A stretch of 64,000 bases of DNA, from the NCBI GenBank assembly GCA_016742255.1, contig JACVCB010000011.1:43288-107287 (forward strand), in the 5' to 3' direction. The stretch comes from Leptospira sp. Lineage in GTDB: Bacteria > Spirochaetota > Leptospiria > Leptospirales > Leptospiraceae. Positions 35,883 to 45,942 of the stretch are shown piece after piece; positions within the stretch are counted from its first letter, which is position 1, and every line of letters begins with the position of its first letter. The notes below the pieces were generated by a model. It worked only from the letters and a program-made list of their open reading frames with translations, was not told where the DNA came from and did no database searches. The translations under genes and the position numbers were made by a program.

Positions 35883-37832
35883 ATGCAAAACGATACCAAC
35901 AACAGACAAGGTCGCTTATTCCTCGCTTTATTTTTAAGTTTAGCAGTATGGATGGGAATCAATTATATCTTTTTTCCACCACAAACTCCGAAACCAAAAA
36001 CAGTAACTGAAAATGCAAAAACAGAAGGTGCTGATAAAGAAAAAACAGCAACAACTGATCCAAAAGCAGAAATCAAAAAAGCCACAACGGAATCACCAAA
36101 ACTAAAACCAGTCAAACCAGAAGAGGAAAAAACATTTTCTCTCAAAACTGATTCCTTCTTGGTTCGTTTCTCAAGTTTAGGTGGAAGGATCACAGAATAC
36201 TATATCAAAGATCATAAAGAACCAGATGGTTCTGACTTTACGATCGCAAAAGATCCGAAATTCCAAATTGAATTTGATGGCCAAACTGAAAAAGCTGTAG
36301 AACTCACAAGAGGCCAAGGTTTTGACTTCAACATCATTGAAGACAAAGATACCATTCCTTATTCCGCATATAACCTTGTAAACTTTAGCTCAAATTATAA
36401 TGCAGAAACAAAAACTGTTACATTTGAAGCACCATCGCTAGATGGTAAATTCACAATTCAGAAAAAATTCCAATTTTTCCCTTCTGAAAATTACTTTAAG
36501 TTCCATTTAACTTTAAAAAACAGAACTTCTGAGACCATTCACATTTCTCCAACTAAGTCCGATGTTTACTTTCGTTCCTTTAGTTCCCTTGGTCCCATCT
36601 TAAAGAAAAAAGAAGACTTCAATGACCGAGACAATGCACATTACTTCCGTTACTACTATTTAGACGGAAGTTTCAAAGACCATATCGATGGCACAACAAC
36701 CCAAGGATTTTTTGACAATCTATTTGGTTCCAATGAAGGTAAAGACACTCGTTATGAAATCAAAAAAGGTTCTAACGACAAAGTGGACTTTGTGGGAACA
36801 GGAAGCCGTTATTTCATCGGGGTGATTGACCCTCTGGATGACAAACCAGCTGGTGTCCTTTTAGATAACCGAAAAGGAAATGAAACAGGTGTCCTTCTTG
36901 TGTATGACAACTGGAAACTAGGACCTGGCGAAGAAGTAAACTTAGATTATGCTGCGTATGTTGGTGTTCGTGAGCTCGATGGCACTGCCTTCCGAGACAG
37001 TAAACTCGATCCAAAAATCAACAAAGACTCTGTATTTGCAGGTCTTAGTGAATCTCTTGATAAATCCTTTAACCAAGGGATTACAACACCACTTCGAAAC
37101 GGAATTGTTTGGATCCTAAAAAAGATCTATTTAGTGATTCCGAATTACGGTTGGGCAATTGTTATCTTCGCAATTCTCTTTAAGTTAGCTTTTTATCCTC
37201 TGAACAAAAAACAAGCAGAGTCGATGAAAAAGATGCAAGAGTTATCTCCTCAAATCAAACTCATCAACGAAAAGTACGCGGATGATCCAAAACTCAAACA
37301 AGAAAAAACGATCGAACTTTATAAGAAAAACGGAACCAATCCAATGGCCGGTTGCCTTCCGATGCTCATCCAAATTCCGATCTTTATCGCTCTTTATACG
37401 GCATTCTCAGATACAGTAGACCTTTGGAATTCTCCTTTCCTTTGGATCAAAGATTTAAGTGAACCAGACACTGTATTTACGACTCCAAAATTAGCATTTA
37501 TTGGGGCTCTTGCAATCAACATCCTTCCACTCATCATGGTCGCAACACAAGTCGTTCAGTCAAAAATGACAACTGTATCAACTGACCCTAACCAAAAGAT
37601 GATGATGTATATGATGCCTGTCATCATGTTATACTTCTTCTGGTCAATGCCTGCAGGGGTTACTATGTATTGGACTATGCAAAACATTCTATCCATTGCA
37701 CAACAAGTGTATACAAACAAGTTTGTTAAGTCGGACGACAAAAAACCAAATCCAAGTGGGCCAACACCTGCTAACAACGCTTCTGCGGTTGCAAGACCAG
37801 GTTTTAGAAACCAAAACAAAAAGAAGAAATGA
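35883..37832 (+). CDS. yidC: membrane protein insertase YidC
   Basis: YidC inserts and folds inner-membrane proteins, alone or with SecYEG. The 649-residue protein is the long Gram-negative type. One N-terminal transmembrane helix ([20 protein letters not shown]) is followed by a Lys/Thr/Glu-rich linker and a large periplasmic beta domain (~90-400). The conserved C-terminal five-helix core has [39 protein letters not shown] and [21 protein letters not shown] basic Asn-rich tail ends NKKKK, as expected for ribosome contact. Confidence 0.97.
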   Translation: MQNDTNNRQGRLFLALFLSLAVWMGINYIFFPPQTPKPKTVTENAKTEGADKEKTATTDPKAEIKKATTESPKLKPVKPEEEKTFSLKTDSFLVRFSSLGGRITEYYIKDHKEPDGSDFTIAKDPKFQIEFDGQTEKAVELTRGQGFDFNIIEDKDTIPYSAYNLVNFSSNYNAETKTVTFEAPSLDGKFTIQKKFQFFPSENYFKFHLTLKNRTSETIHISPTKSDVYFRSFSSLGPILKKKEDFNDRDNAHYFRYYYLDGSFKDHIDGTTTQGFFDNLFGSNEGKDTRYEIKKGSNDKVDFVGTGSRYFIGVIDPLDDKPAGVLLDNRKGNETGVLLVYDNWKLGPGEEVNLDYAAYVGVRELDGTAFRDSKLDPKINKDSVFAGLSESLDKSFNQGITTPLRNGIVWILKKIYLVIPNYGWAIVIFAILFKLAFYPLNKKQAESMKKMQELSPQIKLINEKYADDPKLKQEKTIELYKKNGTNPMAGCLPMLIQIPIFIALYTAFSDTVDLWNSPFLWIKDLSEPDTVFTTPKLAFIGALAINILPLIMVATQVVQSKMTTVSTDPNQKMMMYMMPVIMLYFFWSMPAGVTMYWTMQNILSIAQQVYTNKFVKSDDKKPNPSGPTPANNASAVARPGFRNQNKKKK

Positions 37833-37860
37833 AATCATTGTTTAACAAGGAAGATCACAG

Positions 37861-38592
37861 ATGAATAATTACATTTTCGAAGCCGAAGGAAAAACGAAAG
37901 GGGAAGCAGAAGATTTTACTCTCGAAACCCTTCGTCTCCAAGCAGGCGATTTACGATTCGAAGTAGTTGATTCCGGAAAGTCCGGCTTTTTAGGAATCAC
38001 ACAAAAAAAACCAGCCGTTGTACGCGCGTTTGTTGCTAACAACGATATCCCTTCTGAAAAAATCATACACGGTGTGATCATCACCATTTTGAAAAAAATG
38101 GGAATCCCAGCAGAAGTCGTAGGAATGGGTGATGTAGACGGAAAAATTTATGTCGAACTCACAAGCAAAGAATCTGGTCTCATCATCGGAAAACGTGGAG
38201 GCACATTAGATTCACTCCAATTCCTTCTCAACTTGATGGTTGATCCAAAAATCAGACACAACCGTAAAATTGTATTAGATATCGAATCTTATCGCGACAA
38301 ACGCGAGTTATCTCTCATTCGATTGGCTAAATCTGTTGCTGCTTCTGTAATTAAATCAGGAAGATCGAAACTACTTGATCCAATGAATCCTTTTGAAAGA
38401 AGAATTGTTCATATGGCAATCCAAGAAGACGAAAGAGTCTTCACAAGATCAGAAGGTAACGGAACATTCAAACGAGTTCGAGTAATCTCTGCAAAAGAAA
38501 AACACAAATACAAAGATTTGGAAGATCCTTCTAAAAAAGGTCTACCAGTGGAAGACTTTGCTGATGGAGTAGACCAAGAAGATCTTGATTGA
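37861..38592 (+). CDS. jag: Jag/KhpB RNA-binding protein
   Basis: This 243-residue protein has the three usual parts. The Jag-N domain has [19 protein letters not shown] and [14 protein letters not shown]. The KH-II domain carries the loop [20 protein letters not shown]. The R3H domain carries [20 protein letters not shown] and [13 protein letters not shown]. Jag/KhpB binds RNA and links to cell division or envelope control in other bacteria. It follows yidC by 28 bases and overlaps mnmE by eight, the normal order. Confidence 0.94.
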   Translation: MNNYIFEAEGKTKGEAEDFTLETLRLQAGDLRFEVVDSGKSGFLGITQKKPAVVRAFVANNDIPSEKIIHGVIITILKKMGIPAEVVGMGDVDGKIYVELTSKESGLIIGKRGGTLDSLQFLLNLMVDPKIRHNRKIVLDIESYRDKRELSLIRLAKSVAASVIKSGRSKLLDPMNPFERRIVHMAIQEDERVFTRSEGNGTFKRVRVISAKEKHKYKDLEDPSKKGLPVEDFADGVDQEDLD

Positions 38593-39970
38593 TACCATTG
38601 CGGCATTGTCCACAGCCCAAGGTCCCGGAGCGATTGGTATCCTTCGGGTCTCGGGTTCTTTGGTTTTGCCCATCTCACTTTCTGTTTTAGAAAAAAACGG
38701 AACAGCCCTCACCGAAACATTTTTACAAAACCAAAAACGCACCGCCATTTTTTGTGACTTTGTCGAAAATGGAAACCCATTAGACCAAATTGTATTTTTT
38801 TATTTTCCAGCACCTAACTCCTACACTGGTGAAGATCTAGCAGAATTCCATCTCCATGGAAATCCAATTCTATTAAAACGTGCCCTACATGTCCTTTTTG
38901 ATAAAGGAGCAAGACCTGCTTCGAAAGGTGAATTTACAAAACGCGCTTATTTAAATGGAAAAATCAATTTGTCTGGTGCCGAAGCCATTAGTCGACTCAT
39001 TGAAGCAAGATCCAAATACGAATTGGAACTCGCTCAAAAAAACGTATTTGGTGAAATCACAAAATTAAGTTCGAAAATCAGAAGTGATTTGATTTCACTC
39101 AAAGCAGAATGTGAAGCAGAAATTGATTTTTCAACTGAAGACTTAACATTTGAAAGTTTAGAACAAAGAAAAAATCGAATGGTGGATCTTAAAAATTTAT
39201 GTTCTAAATTAATTAAAAATTCTGAAAGAGCTGAATCTCTCATCTTACAATCGACTGTCGTATTATTTGGAGAACCGAATACTGGTAAGTCGAGTCTGAT
39301 GAATTTACTCATCGGAAAAGATAGATCCATTATATCTGATGTACCCGGAACCACAAGAGATTATATCGCTGAAGAATTGAGTTTGGATGGAATCCCAATA
39401 CGTTTAGTCGATACTGCCGGAATCAGAGAGACTACGGATAACATCGAAAAAATGGGAATCGAAAGGAGTAAACGTGAAGCAGACAGTGCCAATGTGAAAT
39501 TACTTTTGATCGATACTTCGGTCCCATTTGAAATCAATTCATTTCTAAAGAAACATAAAGATCGTTTATTTGAATCAATTCTTGTTGCCAATAAGGTTGA
39601 TGCAAAACATCCAACCTGGAATTTAAAAAATCTAGAAAACATCCAAAAAGAATACAACCTAACTATCTCTGAAATCTCCTGCAAAACAAAACAAGGAATT
39701 TCCGAATTGCTGAATTTATTAAAATTAAAACTTACCTCACAAGAGAATACGGAAGATTTAGTTTTGTTAGAAGACCGGCAAAGGTATCACATTCAAAAAA
39801 TTGAATCTTGTTTATCCGAATCCATCCAACTCATGGAAAACAATGCTCCTGCTGAAATCTATATCCAAGAAATCAATGTGGCTTTGTTAGAAATTGGTCA
39901 AGTGAATGGTGTTGTTGAAAATGAGGAAATTCTAGGGCGAATTTTTAGCAAATTTTGTGTCGGAAAATAA
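38585..39970 (+). CDS. mnmE: tRNA modification GTPase MnmE (TrmE)
   Basis: MnmE works with MnmG to modify the wobble uridine of several tRNAs. The 461-residue protein has the N-terminal formyl-THF-binding domain ([36 protein letters not shown]). The central G domain shows G1 [10 protein letters not shown]2 region [10 protein letters not shown]3 DTAGI and G4 NKVD. It ends with the expected C-terminal FCVGK cysteine motif. The start is TTG 38585 inside the end of jag. mnmG does not follow within the window. Confidence 0.96.
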   Translation: MIDTIAALSTAQGPGAIGILRVSGSLVLPISLSVLEKNGTALTETFLQNQKRTAIFCDFVENGNPLDQIVFFYFPAPNSYTGEDLAEFHLHGNPILLKRALHVLFDKGARPASKGEFTKRAYLNGKINLSGAEAISRLIEARSKYELELAQKNVFGEITKLSSKIRSDLISLKAECEAEIDFSTEDLTFESLEQRKNRMVDLKNLCSKLIKNSERAESLILQSTVVLFGEPNTGKSSLMNLLIGKDRSIISDVPGTTRDYIAEELSLDGIPIRLVDTAGIRETTDNIEKMGIERSKREADSANVKLLLIDTSVPFEINSFLKKHKDRLFESILVANKVDAKHPTWNLKNLENIQKEYNLTISEISCKTKQGISELLNLLKLKLTSQENTEDLVLLEDRQRYHIQKIESCLSESIQLMENNAPAEIYIQEINVALLEIGQVNGVVENEEILGRIFSKFCVGK

Positions 39971-39998
39971 TTCCGTGAAGATTTAAAATTTAATCTTG

Positions 39999-40004
39999 TA
40001 TAAT
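39999..40004 (+). promoter_or_regulatory. -10 box upstream of lysine-rich exported protein
   Basis: A perfect TATAAT hexamer preceded by TTG lies 48 bases before ATG 40052. The -35 region 17 bases further up (TGAAGA) is weak. It is a candidate promoter for the small exported gene. Confidence 0.35.
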
Positions 40005-40051
40005 CATCGAATTAGTATCTAATTGGTCGCACATTCGATACGAGGTAAAAA

Positions 40052-40303
40052 ATGAAAAAATTTCTTGTGATTCTCACTCTTTTCTCTTTCAGCAGTTTTG
40101 GTTTGTTTGCTCAAACAGAGGCAGACGAAGAGCCTACCATGCAAACAGAAGAGGCTTCTGAAACCGTTAAACCTAAGAAAGATAAAATGAACAATAAAGA
40201 CGGTGAGAAAAAAGAAAAAAAGAATAACAAAAAAGGCGAGAAAAAGGCTAAAAAAGCTAAGAAAGCCAAAAAAGAGAAAAAAGAAAAAAAGGACGCTGAG
40301 TAA
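40052..40303 (+). CDS. small exported lysine-rich protein
   Basis: This 83-residue protein has a clear signal peptide (VILTLFSFSSFGLFA, cut before QTEADEE). An acidic segment follows, then a C-terminal half almost wholly of Lys, Glu and Ala with KKAK/KKEK repeats. The mature form would be a disordered, very basic periplasmic peptide of about 63 residues. I do not recognise the family; a polyanion-binding role is a guess. It is followed by a strong terminator and is probably monocistronic. Confidence 0.75.
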   Translation: MKKFLVILTLFSFSSFGLFAQTEADEEPTMQTEEASETVKPKKDKMNNKDGEKKEKKNNKKGEKKAKKAKKAKKEKKEKKDAE

Positions 40304-40323
40304 TCCTTTCTCTCTTAATCTCC

Positions 40324-40351
40324 AAAAACCCCTGGAAACAGGGGTTTTTTT
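40324..40351 (+). terminator. rho-independent terminator
   Basis: A CCCCTG-GAAA-CAGGGG stem-loop with a tetraloop is followed by seven T and preceded by five A. It lies 20 bases after the stop of the lysine-rich gene and 26 bases before the next ATG. Confidence 0.92.
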
Positions 40352-40376
40352 ATTCCGTTTCGATTTGATACGAACC

Positions 40377-41978
40377 ATGCATTACAAAAACCTAATCCTT
40401 ACCACATTCTTATTCTTTACACTCTTTCAATGTAACTCCACTCCCGAAAAAAATCAGGATCTGAAACTCCCTAATGATGTTACCTTTTCAATCAAACTAA
40501 CATCAATTCCACAAGAGTTAATAGGAGAAACCGTATCGTTATCATTCCAATTCTATCATTGCCCTGATACTACATCTAAGGAATGTTATGTTCCTATCTT
40601 TGAAAATAAACTTGAAATTGGAAAAATCAAATCAAATGTAACTGCAGGAAAAACAAGTTTCACTTTACCGAAGGATTGGACACATTTTGCAATCCGAATG
40701 ATTGGAATCGAAAAAGTTCATGGGAAATTTTCACCAGGCCATAATCCATTTTGGTATTCACCCGCAGACATTGCCAAATTAGGTCCTAACATCACAAAAG
40801 AATTTCGATTTCTGTCGCAAGAGAACAAAATCCCAAACAGAATCCAAGAAGAGATTGCTAAAAAATTTTCTCCCATCCTTGTTTTCCATAAAGATAAGAA
40901 ATACCTTCCGTCTAACATCGAAAAGTATTCCAAGTTCTTTGCTAAAAAAGAATACCCATTACCAGAAAAGGATATCCGCAGGAAAACCAAAGGGCAAACC
41001 ACTTGGAACTACGTAGATTTTCCAGATTTTATACCAATCGAAAATCCAACCCATTTGTATTATCATGTCCGTTATGCACAATCGACTGTTTCTGGTACAC
41101 AATCGGAAGCCCTACCTGGATTTCGAGATGATTTGAATTATTGGTACGAAGTTGGAAATGGGGATATGGTAATTTCCTATTGGATTTGGTATGATTGGAA
41201 TGAAGGCCCTACTAAATTTGGAAACATCCACCAAGGGGATTTGGAATCCTATGCCTTACTCATTTCAAAAGAAGGAAAAGCAAAACGTATTTTACTCACA
41301 GGCCACGATCATATTTTACTCGATACAGACTTTCGAAATATCAATTCCATAAAAAATCATCCTATCCTGTATGTCGCAAAAGGGAATATGGGAGCTGATG
41401 GTGGAAACCCAACTTCAGCTTACGGTGGCTATACGGTAAAACTCAATGCTGGGAATTTTTTATTCAATTATATTTCAGATCCTTGGGACGTGTTTCCAAC
41501 CTTTGACCCAAAGGAATCAATTCTTGTGATTCCAGCAGATCTTTCCGAAAAAGAGTTAACATCTGTTAAAATTGGACCTGGAACACAAAAACCAAATCCA
41601 AATCAAATGGAAAAATCTTCTACTGTCTTCGTAGATGCGCGGTTGATGGTAAAACAAAGAATCCAGAAACTTGTGATGTGGGAAGAACCAGGATGGGTGA
41701 ACCAAAAAGCATTCCAAGACCCAGACGGCCACCATACAGTTGATCCATCTGTAGCTTCGTTTTTTCAATTCCAAGGAAGGCTTGGCAAACACCCAAGGAC
41801 TGTCTTAAAAATTGCGGAACTTAAACAATACGGTGCCTCACCGGAGAATGCACCCTTCAAAACCAATATCGAACAACATTTTACATTTGAACGACCCAGA
41901 ATGGAACGAAACCATACAGACCGAGAAGGAAATTATGGTCCTAAATTTTATGGAGATGATTCCACTCCTCAAAAATGA
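40377..41978 (+). CDS. lipoprotein with Vps62-like domain
   Basis: This 533-residue lipoprotein has the signal MHYKNLILTTFLFFTLFQC with C19 as lipid site. Residues 20-140 form a beta-rich domain. The larger rest resembles the Vps62/DUF946 family: FSPILVFHKDKKYLPS, a tryptophan-rich SYWIWYDWNEGP, the NIHQGDLESYALLI block and late LVMWEEPGWVNQKAF. Such proteins are of unknown function in bacteria. The frame reaches back to 40203, but that segment lies over the lysine-rich gene and its terminator. ATG 40377 gives a proper signal. Confidence 0.68.
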   Translation: MHYKNLILTTFLFFTLFQCNSTPEKNQDLKLPNDVTFSIKLTSIPQELIGETVSLSFQFYHCPDTTSKECYVPIFENKLEIGKIKSNVTAGKTSFTLPKDWTHFAIRMIGIEKVHGKFSPGHNPFWYSPADIAKLGPNITKEFRFLSQENKIPNRIQEEIAKKFSPILVFHKDKKYLPSNIEKYSKFFAKKEYPLPEKDIRRKTKGQTTWNYVDFPDFIPIENPTHLYYHVRYAQSTVSGTQSEALPGFRDDLNYWYEVGNGDMVISYWIWYDWNEGPTKFGNIHQGDLESYALLISKEGKAKRILLTGHDHILLDTDFRNINSIKNHPILYVAKGNMGADGGNPTSAYGGYTVKLNAGNFLFNYISDPWDVFPTFDPKESILVIPADLSEKELTSVKIGPGTQKPNPNQMEKSSTVFVDARLMVKQRIQKLVMWEEPGWVNQKAFQDPDGHHTVDPSVASFFQFQGRLGKHPRTVLKIAELKQYGASPENAPFKTNIEQHFTFERPRMERNHTDREGNYGPKFYGDDSTPQK

Positions 41979-42028
41979 TCAATCTTGAATAATATGATTT
42001 AACTTGTTTTCATTCCATTGGATTCAAG

Positions 42029-42940
42029 TTAAATCAAATCCACTAACTTTGCTTTGGCGAGTTCTTCTGGTTTGAAAGGTTTTTCTATTTGGATGTATTG
42101 GATCATTTCTTTTCTCAAGGGATAAGTATCTCCTAAGATGGCTTTTTGGATCACAAAGTCTTTCCATGTTTTGAGACAATGCCCAAATTTTTCTCTGTCA
42201 AGTAACCTTGTAATCGATTCCTCATTTTCACCCCATACAAACGGATTTGCTCCCGCATACAGAAGTTCCTTCAATGATTCCACTCCATCACAAGAAGCAG
42301 ATAAAAACAAAGCTGTGTTTCCAAATTGGTCCTTTGTTTCTAAATTGAGACTATCATCCTCCAAAAGGATGGCACAAACTTCATCAAGATTCCGTTCAGA
42401 GGCTAAATGTAGTGCATTTTTCCCTTCTTGATCAATATGTTCTTTCACTTGAGGAAAGGTTTTTAACAGATACAATACGATCTCAAATCGATTTTCTACC
42501 ACTGCTTCTAAAAAAATAGAACGTCCGGCTTCATTCCGCAAGGACATCACTTCCTCAGTGATCCACGGATGGATGGACTCCCAAAGAGTTTCCATGGATT
42601 CCAACACAGCGATATGAAAGATAGTATTCCCTTCTTTGTCTCGTGTGAGAAGGTTAGGTGAGTTTTTCCATAATGGTGAAGTTGAGATTAGTGCCTCTAA
42701 AAATTGGGTGCGGTTTTGGCTGACAACATCGAAGATCACATTACCAGGTGTTCGGTATGGTGAATTGGGGTCTGCTCCCTTTTTGATTGCATGTTGGAAC
42801 AAATCCACATTGTCCACTTTCAACATCCAAGTGAGAGCATTGGTTCCGTAAGAATCTAGTTCATTCGGATCAGCTCCTTCTTTTAGAAGTAAATCCCAAT
42901 CTTCTATTGTACCTGACTTTGCAACATCAATGACACTCAT
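42029..42940 (-). CDS. ankyrin-repeat protein
   Basis: This 303-residue protein without signal peptide is made of about six ankyrin repeats. Examples are EDWDLLLKEGADPNELDSYG, ALTWMLKVDNVDLFQHAIKK, DKEGNTIFHIAVLESMETLW, EGKNALHLASERNLDEVCA and FGNTALFLSASCDGVESLK. It is a cytosolic protein-binding scaffold of unknown partner. It starts 17 bases after the GMC oxidoreductase on the same strand, so the oxidoreductase is the obvious partner candidate. Confidence 0.88.
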   Translation of the reverse strand: MSVIDVAKSGTIEDWDLLLKEGADPNELDSYGTNALTWMLKVDNVDLFQHAIKKGADPNSPYRTPGNVIFDVVSQNRTQFLEALISTSPLWKNSPNLLTRDKEGNTIFHIAVLESMETLWESIHPWITEEVMSLRNEAGRSIFLEAVVENRFEIVLYLLKTFPQVKEHIDQEGKNALHLASERNLDEVCAILLEDDSLNLETKDQFGNTALFLSASCDGVESLKELLYAGANPFVWGENEESITRLLDREKFGHCLKTWKDFVIQKAILGDTYPLRKEMIQYIQIEKPFKPEELAKAKLVDLI

Positions 42941-42957
42941 TCCTGTAACGATAAAAG

Positions 42958-44691
42958 TTACTTAACTCTTGTCGATTTTTTAACCAGACGTTTAGTCGGC
43001 TTGAAACTAATGATTTTATCAAATCCGCGTTTCACTTCAAATTTTAAATACGGAACAGATGTTTCTTTTGGAGGGATGAGGCTCATTGCTCTTTCGGACA
43101 ATGCTGTGATGGTTAAACTTGGGTTCACACCTAAGTTCACAGTCAACATGGATGCATCGCAAACACGTAGGTTCTCATAACCAAACACTTTATTTTCCAA
43201 ATCAATCACACCTTTTTCAGGGGTTTCTGCCACGATACACCCACCCATGATGTGCCCTGTGACAGGAGCAGACAATAATGTTTCGTTGAGTGAACTTCTG
43301 GGAATCCCTCCAACAATCTCAGCCAATTTGCGAGTGAAAGCATTCGCAATTGGAATGTAGGTCGGTGTTGGTTCGCCAGTGGATAGAGCCGATGTGATGG
43401 TCCTCTGGAAAGGCCAAATGAAACGACGTTTGCGAACAAGTCGTACGCTATTGTCCACAGTTTGCATGACAAGTAAGATAATTGAATTTTTTGCAAATCC
43501 AAATGGATTGTGAGCTTTGAGAAAGTAAATTGGATGGCGTAACATTGTCCAAAAAAACTTCAGTGGTCGCGGAAACTTTCCACCACCATCAGTCATCACA
43601 CTGGCAAGGACACCAAAAAAATCGGAACCTTTCGAATACCGAACAGGTTCTATATGAGTATTTTCATCAGGGTGAACAGAAGAAGTGATGGCAATCCCAC
43701 GCGAATAATCTGCATGATTACTGGATGGGACTGTCACTGGTAAAACTGTTTCACTATTAGTTCGAACAGTATCACCTAACTTCTCTGACAAACGAATCAT
43801 TTTGTTTTCCTGTTGCATTTTGAGAAGTAAACCAACAGTTCCCATCACACCTGCAGATAGAACAACTTGTTCCGATCTAAATTTTCGTCTTGGATACCCA
43901 AACCAACCTGTTGTGCTTTTTGTTTCTAAATCGTATCCAAACTCTCCACTTGCTTCTGGATCAGGAATTCCCTTTGAATTGAGTGGGATAAGAGAGGTAA
44001 CTTTGGTTTCAGGTAAAATAACAGCACCTAACTTCTCTGCTAAATATAAATAATTTTTATCGAGTGTGTTTTTAGCATTATGGCGGCAACCAACCATACA
44101 CCCACCACAATAATTACAAGGATCGCGATCTGGACCATCACCATCAAAAAATGGATCCTTGGGATCTTTTTTGTTACCAAAATAAATTCCAACAGGTGTT
44201 CTACGAAAGGTATCTTCTTTTCCAAATGATTTTGCAGTTTCCAACAGTAAATGGTCAGGTTCCCATAATTGAGGATTTTCAGTTACACCTAACATATGTT
44301 TTGCCACATCATAATAGGGTAATAATGCTTTTTCTCCACCCATTTTGGAATACAATGGTGAGTTTAAAACTTTACTGGAAGGAACATATAAAGTACACGC
44401 ATAAACAAGTGATCCACCTCCAACTCCCGATCCACTTACGAGTAAAAAATCATTTAGTAGGTTGATCCTTTGGATTCCATAAAATCCAAGTTTTGGCATC
44501 CACAAATACTTACGTAAACTCCAATTGGTTTTTGGAAAATCTCCAGCCTTCCATCGTTTGCCGGATTCAATGACTAAAACTTTATATCCTTTTTGAGAAA
44601 GACGATATGCAGAAACAGAACCACCAAAACCTGACCCAACTATAATCACGTCGTAATCAAATTTTTGTTCTTTTGGAATGGTTTGGTTCAT
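42958..44691 (-). CDS. GMC-family FAD oxidoreductase (cholesterol-oxidase-like)
   Basis: This 577-residue flavoprotein has the FAD-binding [19 protein letters not shown] near the N-terminus, [19 protein letters not shown], and the C-terminal GMC motif [20 protein letters not shown] cysteine cluster [18 protein letters not shown] resembles that of bacterial ChoD-type proteins and might hold a metal or Fe-S centre. It probably oxidises a sterol or alcohol, though leptospires are not known for sterol use, so the substrate is open. It is divergent from the DUF2804 gene and precedes the ankyrin gene. Confidence 0.85.
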   Translation of the reverse strand: MNQTIPKEQKFDYDVIIVGSGFGGSVSAYRLSQKGYKVLVIESGKRWKAGDFPKTNWSLRKYLWMPKLGFYGIQRINLLNDFLLVSGSGVGGGSLVYACTLYVPSSKVLNSPLYSKMGGEKALLPYYDVAKHMLGVTENPQLWEPDHLLLETAKSFGKEDTFRRTPVGIYFGNKKDPKDPFFDGDGPDRDPCNYCGGCMVGCRHNAKNTLDKNYLYLAEKLGAVILPETKVTSLIPLNSKGIPDPEASGEFGYDLETKSTTGWFGYPRRKFRSEQVVLSAGVMGTVGLLLKMQQENKMIRLSEKLGDTVRTNSETVLPVTVPSSNHADYSRGIAITSSVHPDENTHIEPVRYSKGSDFFGVLASVMTDGGGKFPRPLKFFWTMLRHPIYFLKAHNPFGFAKNSIILLVMQTVDNSVRLVRKRRFIWPFQRTITSALSTGEPTPTYIPIANAFTRKLAEIVGGIPRSSLNETLLSAPVTGHIMGGCIVAETPEKGVIDLENKVFGYENLRVCDASMLTVNLGVNPSLTITALSERAMSLIPPKETSVPYLKFEVKRGFDKIISFKPTKRLVKKSTRVK

Positions 44692-44822
44692 GGTTCGTTT
44701 TTCCTTGTTTGTGGAGAATGAGCGAATCCGATTCTCCGATAGAATTCATTTTCTGTCAATTCGCTCTTAGGAATTCTGAAAAAACTTCTGGTCGAATCAA
44801 ATCATCGGTTTTGAATCGGTTC

Positions 44823-45854
44823 ATGCCTGAAATCAAAAAACAAATTCCTCTGCTCAACTCCGATGGAACAATTACACAAGAAGGTTGGGCACGTTCACCC
44901 TATTGGACTTATAACAGAGAAAATATTTCCGCGTCCAAGCTTAGAATTAAGGAATGGGATTATTATTCGGTTCTTTCTCCATCAAAAGAATATGGCATTA
45001 CATTTACAGCATCAGACTTAGGTTATGCGGGACTTTTTGCCATTTGTTATTTAGATTTTAAAAAAGGAATCTTCAAACAAATTGATACTTTATCGGTAAT
45101 GCCACTTGGCAAAACAGGATTTCCAAGAGTGAATGATAGTGGAGTTGTATCCTTCCAAGACAAAAAACTTTCCTTACGTTTTGAAACGATTCATGGCAAA
45201 CGAACCTTAGAATTTGAATCCAAAGATTTTGTAGCACCTGACGGCTCCCGTGGGATCCAAGGAAAAATTGAACTGACAGAACCAAAAATGGATACAATGA
45301 ATATTGCCACCTCTTGGAAGGAAAACAGAAAGGCATTCTATTATAATACGAAAATCAATTGTATGCCTGCGACAGGTAATGTAGTCGTTGGAAACCAGAC
45401 TCTCACATTTGATTCCAAAACTGACTTTGGTGCTTTGGATTGGGGGAGAGGTGTTTGGACATACAAAAATCGTTGGTATTGGAGTTCCGTATCAGCTTGG
45501 ATTGATGGAAAACCGTTTGGACTCAATTTAGGGTATGGATTTTCAGACAGAACTCCTGCTTCCGAAAATGTCATTTTATATGATGGTAAAATTCACAAAT
45601 TGGATGAAGTAAATTTCATCATCAATACAAAAGATTATATGGCACCTTGGAAATTTGTATCCAATAACAACCGTTTGGATCTGAATTTCCAACCCATAGT
45701 GGATCGTAATTCGTATATGAACTTTGTGGTCATTAAATCGGTACAACACCAAGTCTTTGGAAAATTTAATGGAATGGTTGTGTTGGATGATGGAAAAAAA
45801 ATCAAACTAGAAAACGTAATTGGTTTTGCCGAAGATGTTCTCAATCACTACTAA
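44823..45854 (+). CDS. DUF2804 family protein
   Basis: This 343-residue protein lacks a signal peptide and is beta-rich. It contains the DUF2804 landmarks SPYWTYNRENISASKLRIKE, FGALDWGRGVWTYKNRWYWS and FGLNLGYGFSDRTPASENV. The fold recalls lipocalin-like or hydroxyneurosporene-synthase-like double barrels, but no activity is known to me. The frame extends to 44673, over the divergent GMC gene start; ATG 44823 begins the conserved region. A hairpin terminator follows the stop. Confidence 0.8.
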   Translation: MPEIKKQIPLLNSDGTITQEGWARSPYWTYNRENISASKLRIKEWDYYSVLSPSKEYGITFTASDLGYAGLFAICYLDFKKGIFKQIDTLSVMPLGKTGFPRVNDSGVVSFQDKKLSLRFETIHGKRTLEFESKDFVAPDGSRGIQGKIELTEPKMDTMNIATSWKENRKAFYYNTKINCMPATGNVVVGNQTLTFDSKTDFGALDWGRGVWTYKNRWYWSSVSAWIDGKPFGLNLGYGFSDRTPASENVILYDGKIHKLDEVNFIINTKDYMAPWKFVSNNNRLDLNFQPIVDRNSYMNFVVIKSVQHQVFGKFNGMVVLDDGKKIKLENVIGFAEDVLNHY

Positions 45855-45860
45855 AAAATA

Positions 45861-45893
45861 AAAGAGCGATCACAATTACTGTCATCGCTCTTT
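45861..45893. terminator. bidirectional terminator
   Basis: AAAGAGCGAT and ATCGCTCTTT form a perfect 10-bp stem with a 13-base loop between the convergent DUF2804 and RND genes. The T-rich flank is stronger on the minus strand (TTTTATTTTTTAG), so it terminates the RND transcript best. Confidence 0.82.
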
Positions 45894-45942
45894 ATCCTTT
45901 CTGTCTTAGAGTAATTTACTGATAGAAAACGGATCCAGTCGC

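Noticed and set aside
40230..40300. Lysine-codon run as a CRISPR-like or tandem DNA repeat
   Set aside because: The repeats are short, irregular codons of a Lys/Glu/Ala tail inside a reading frame and have no spacers.
40203..40376. N-terminal extension of the Vps62-like lipoprotein
   Set aside because: The extension overlaps the lysine-rich gene in another frame and its terminator. The lipoprotein signal begins only at 40377.
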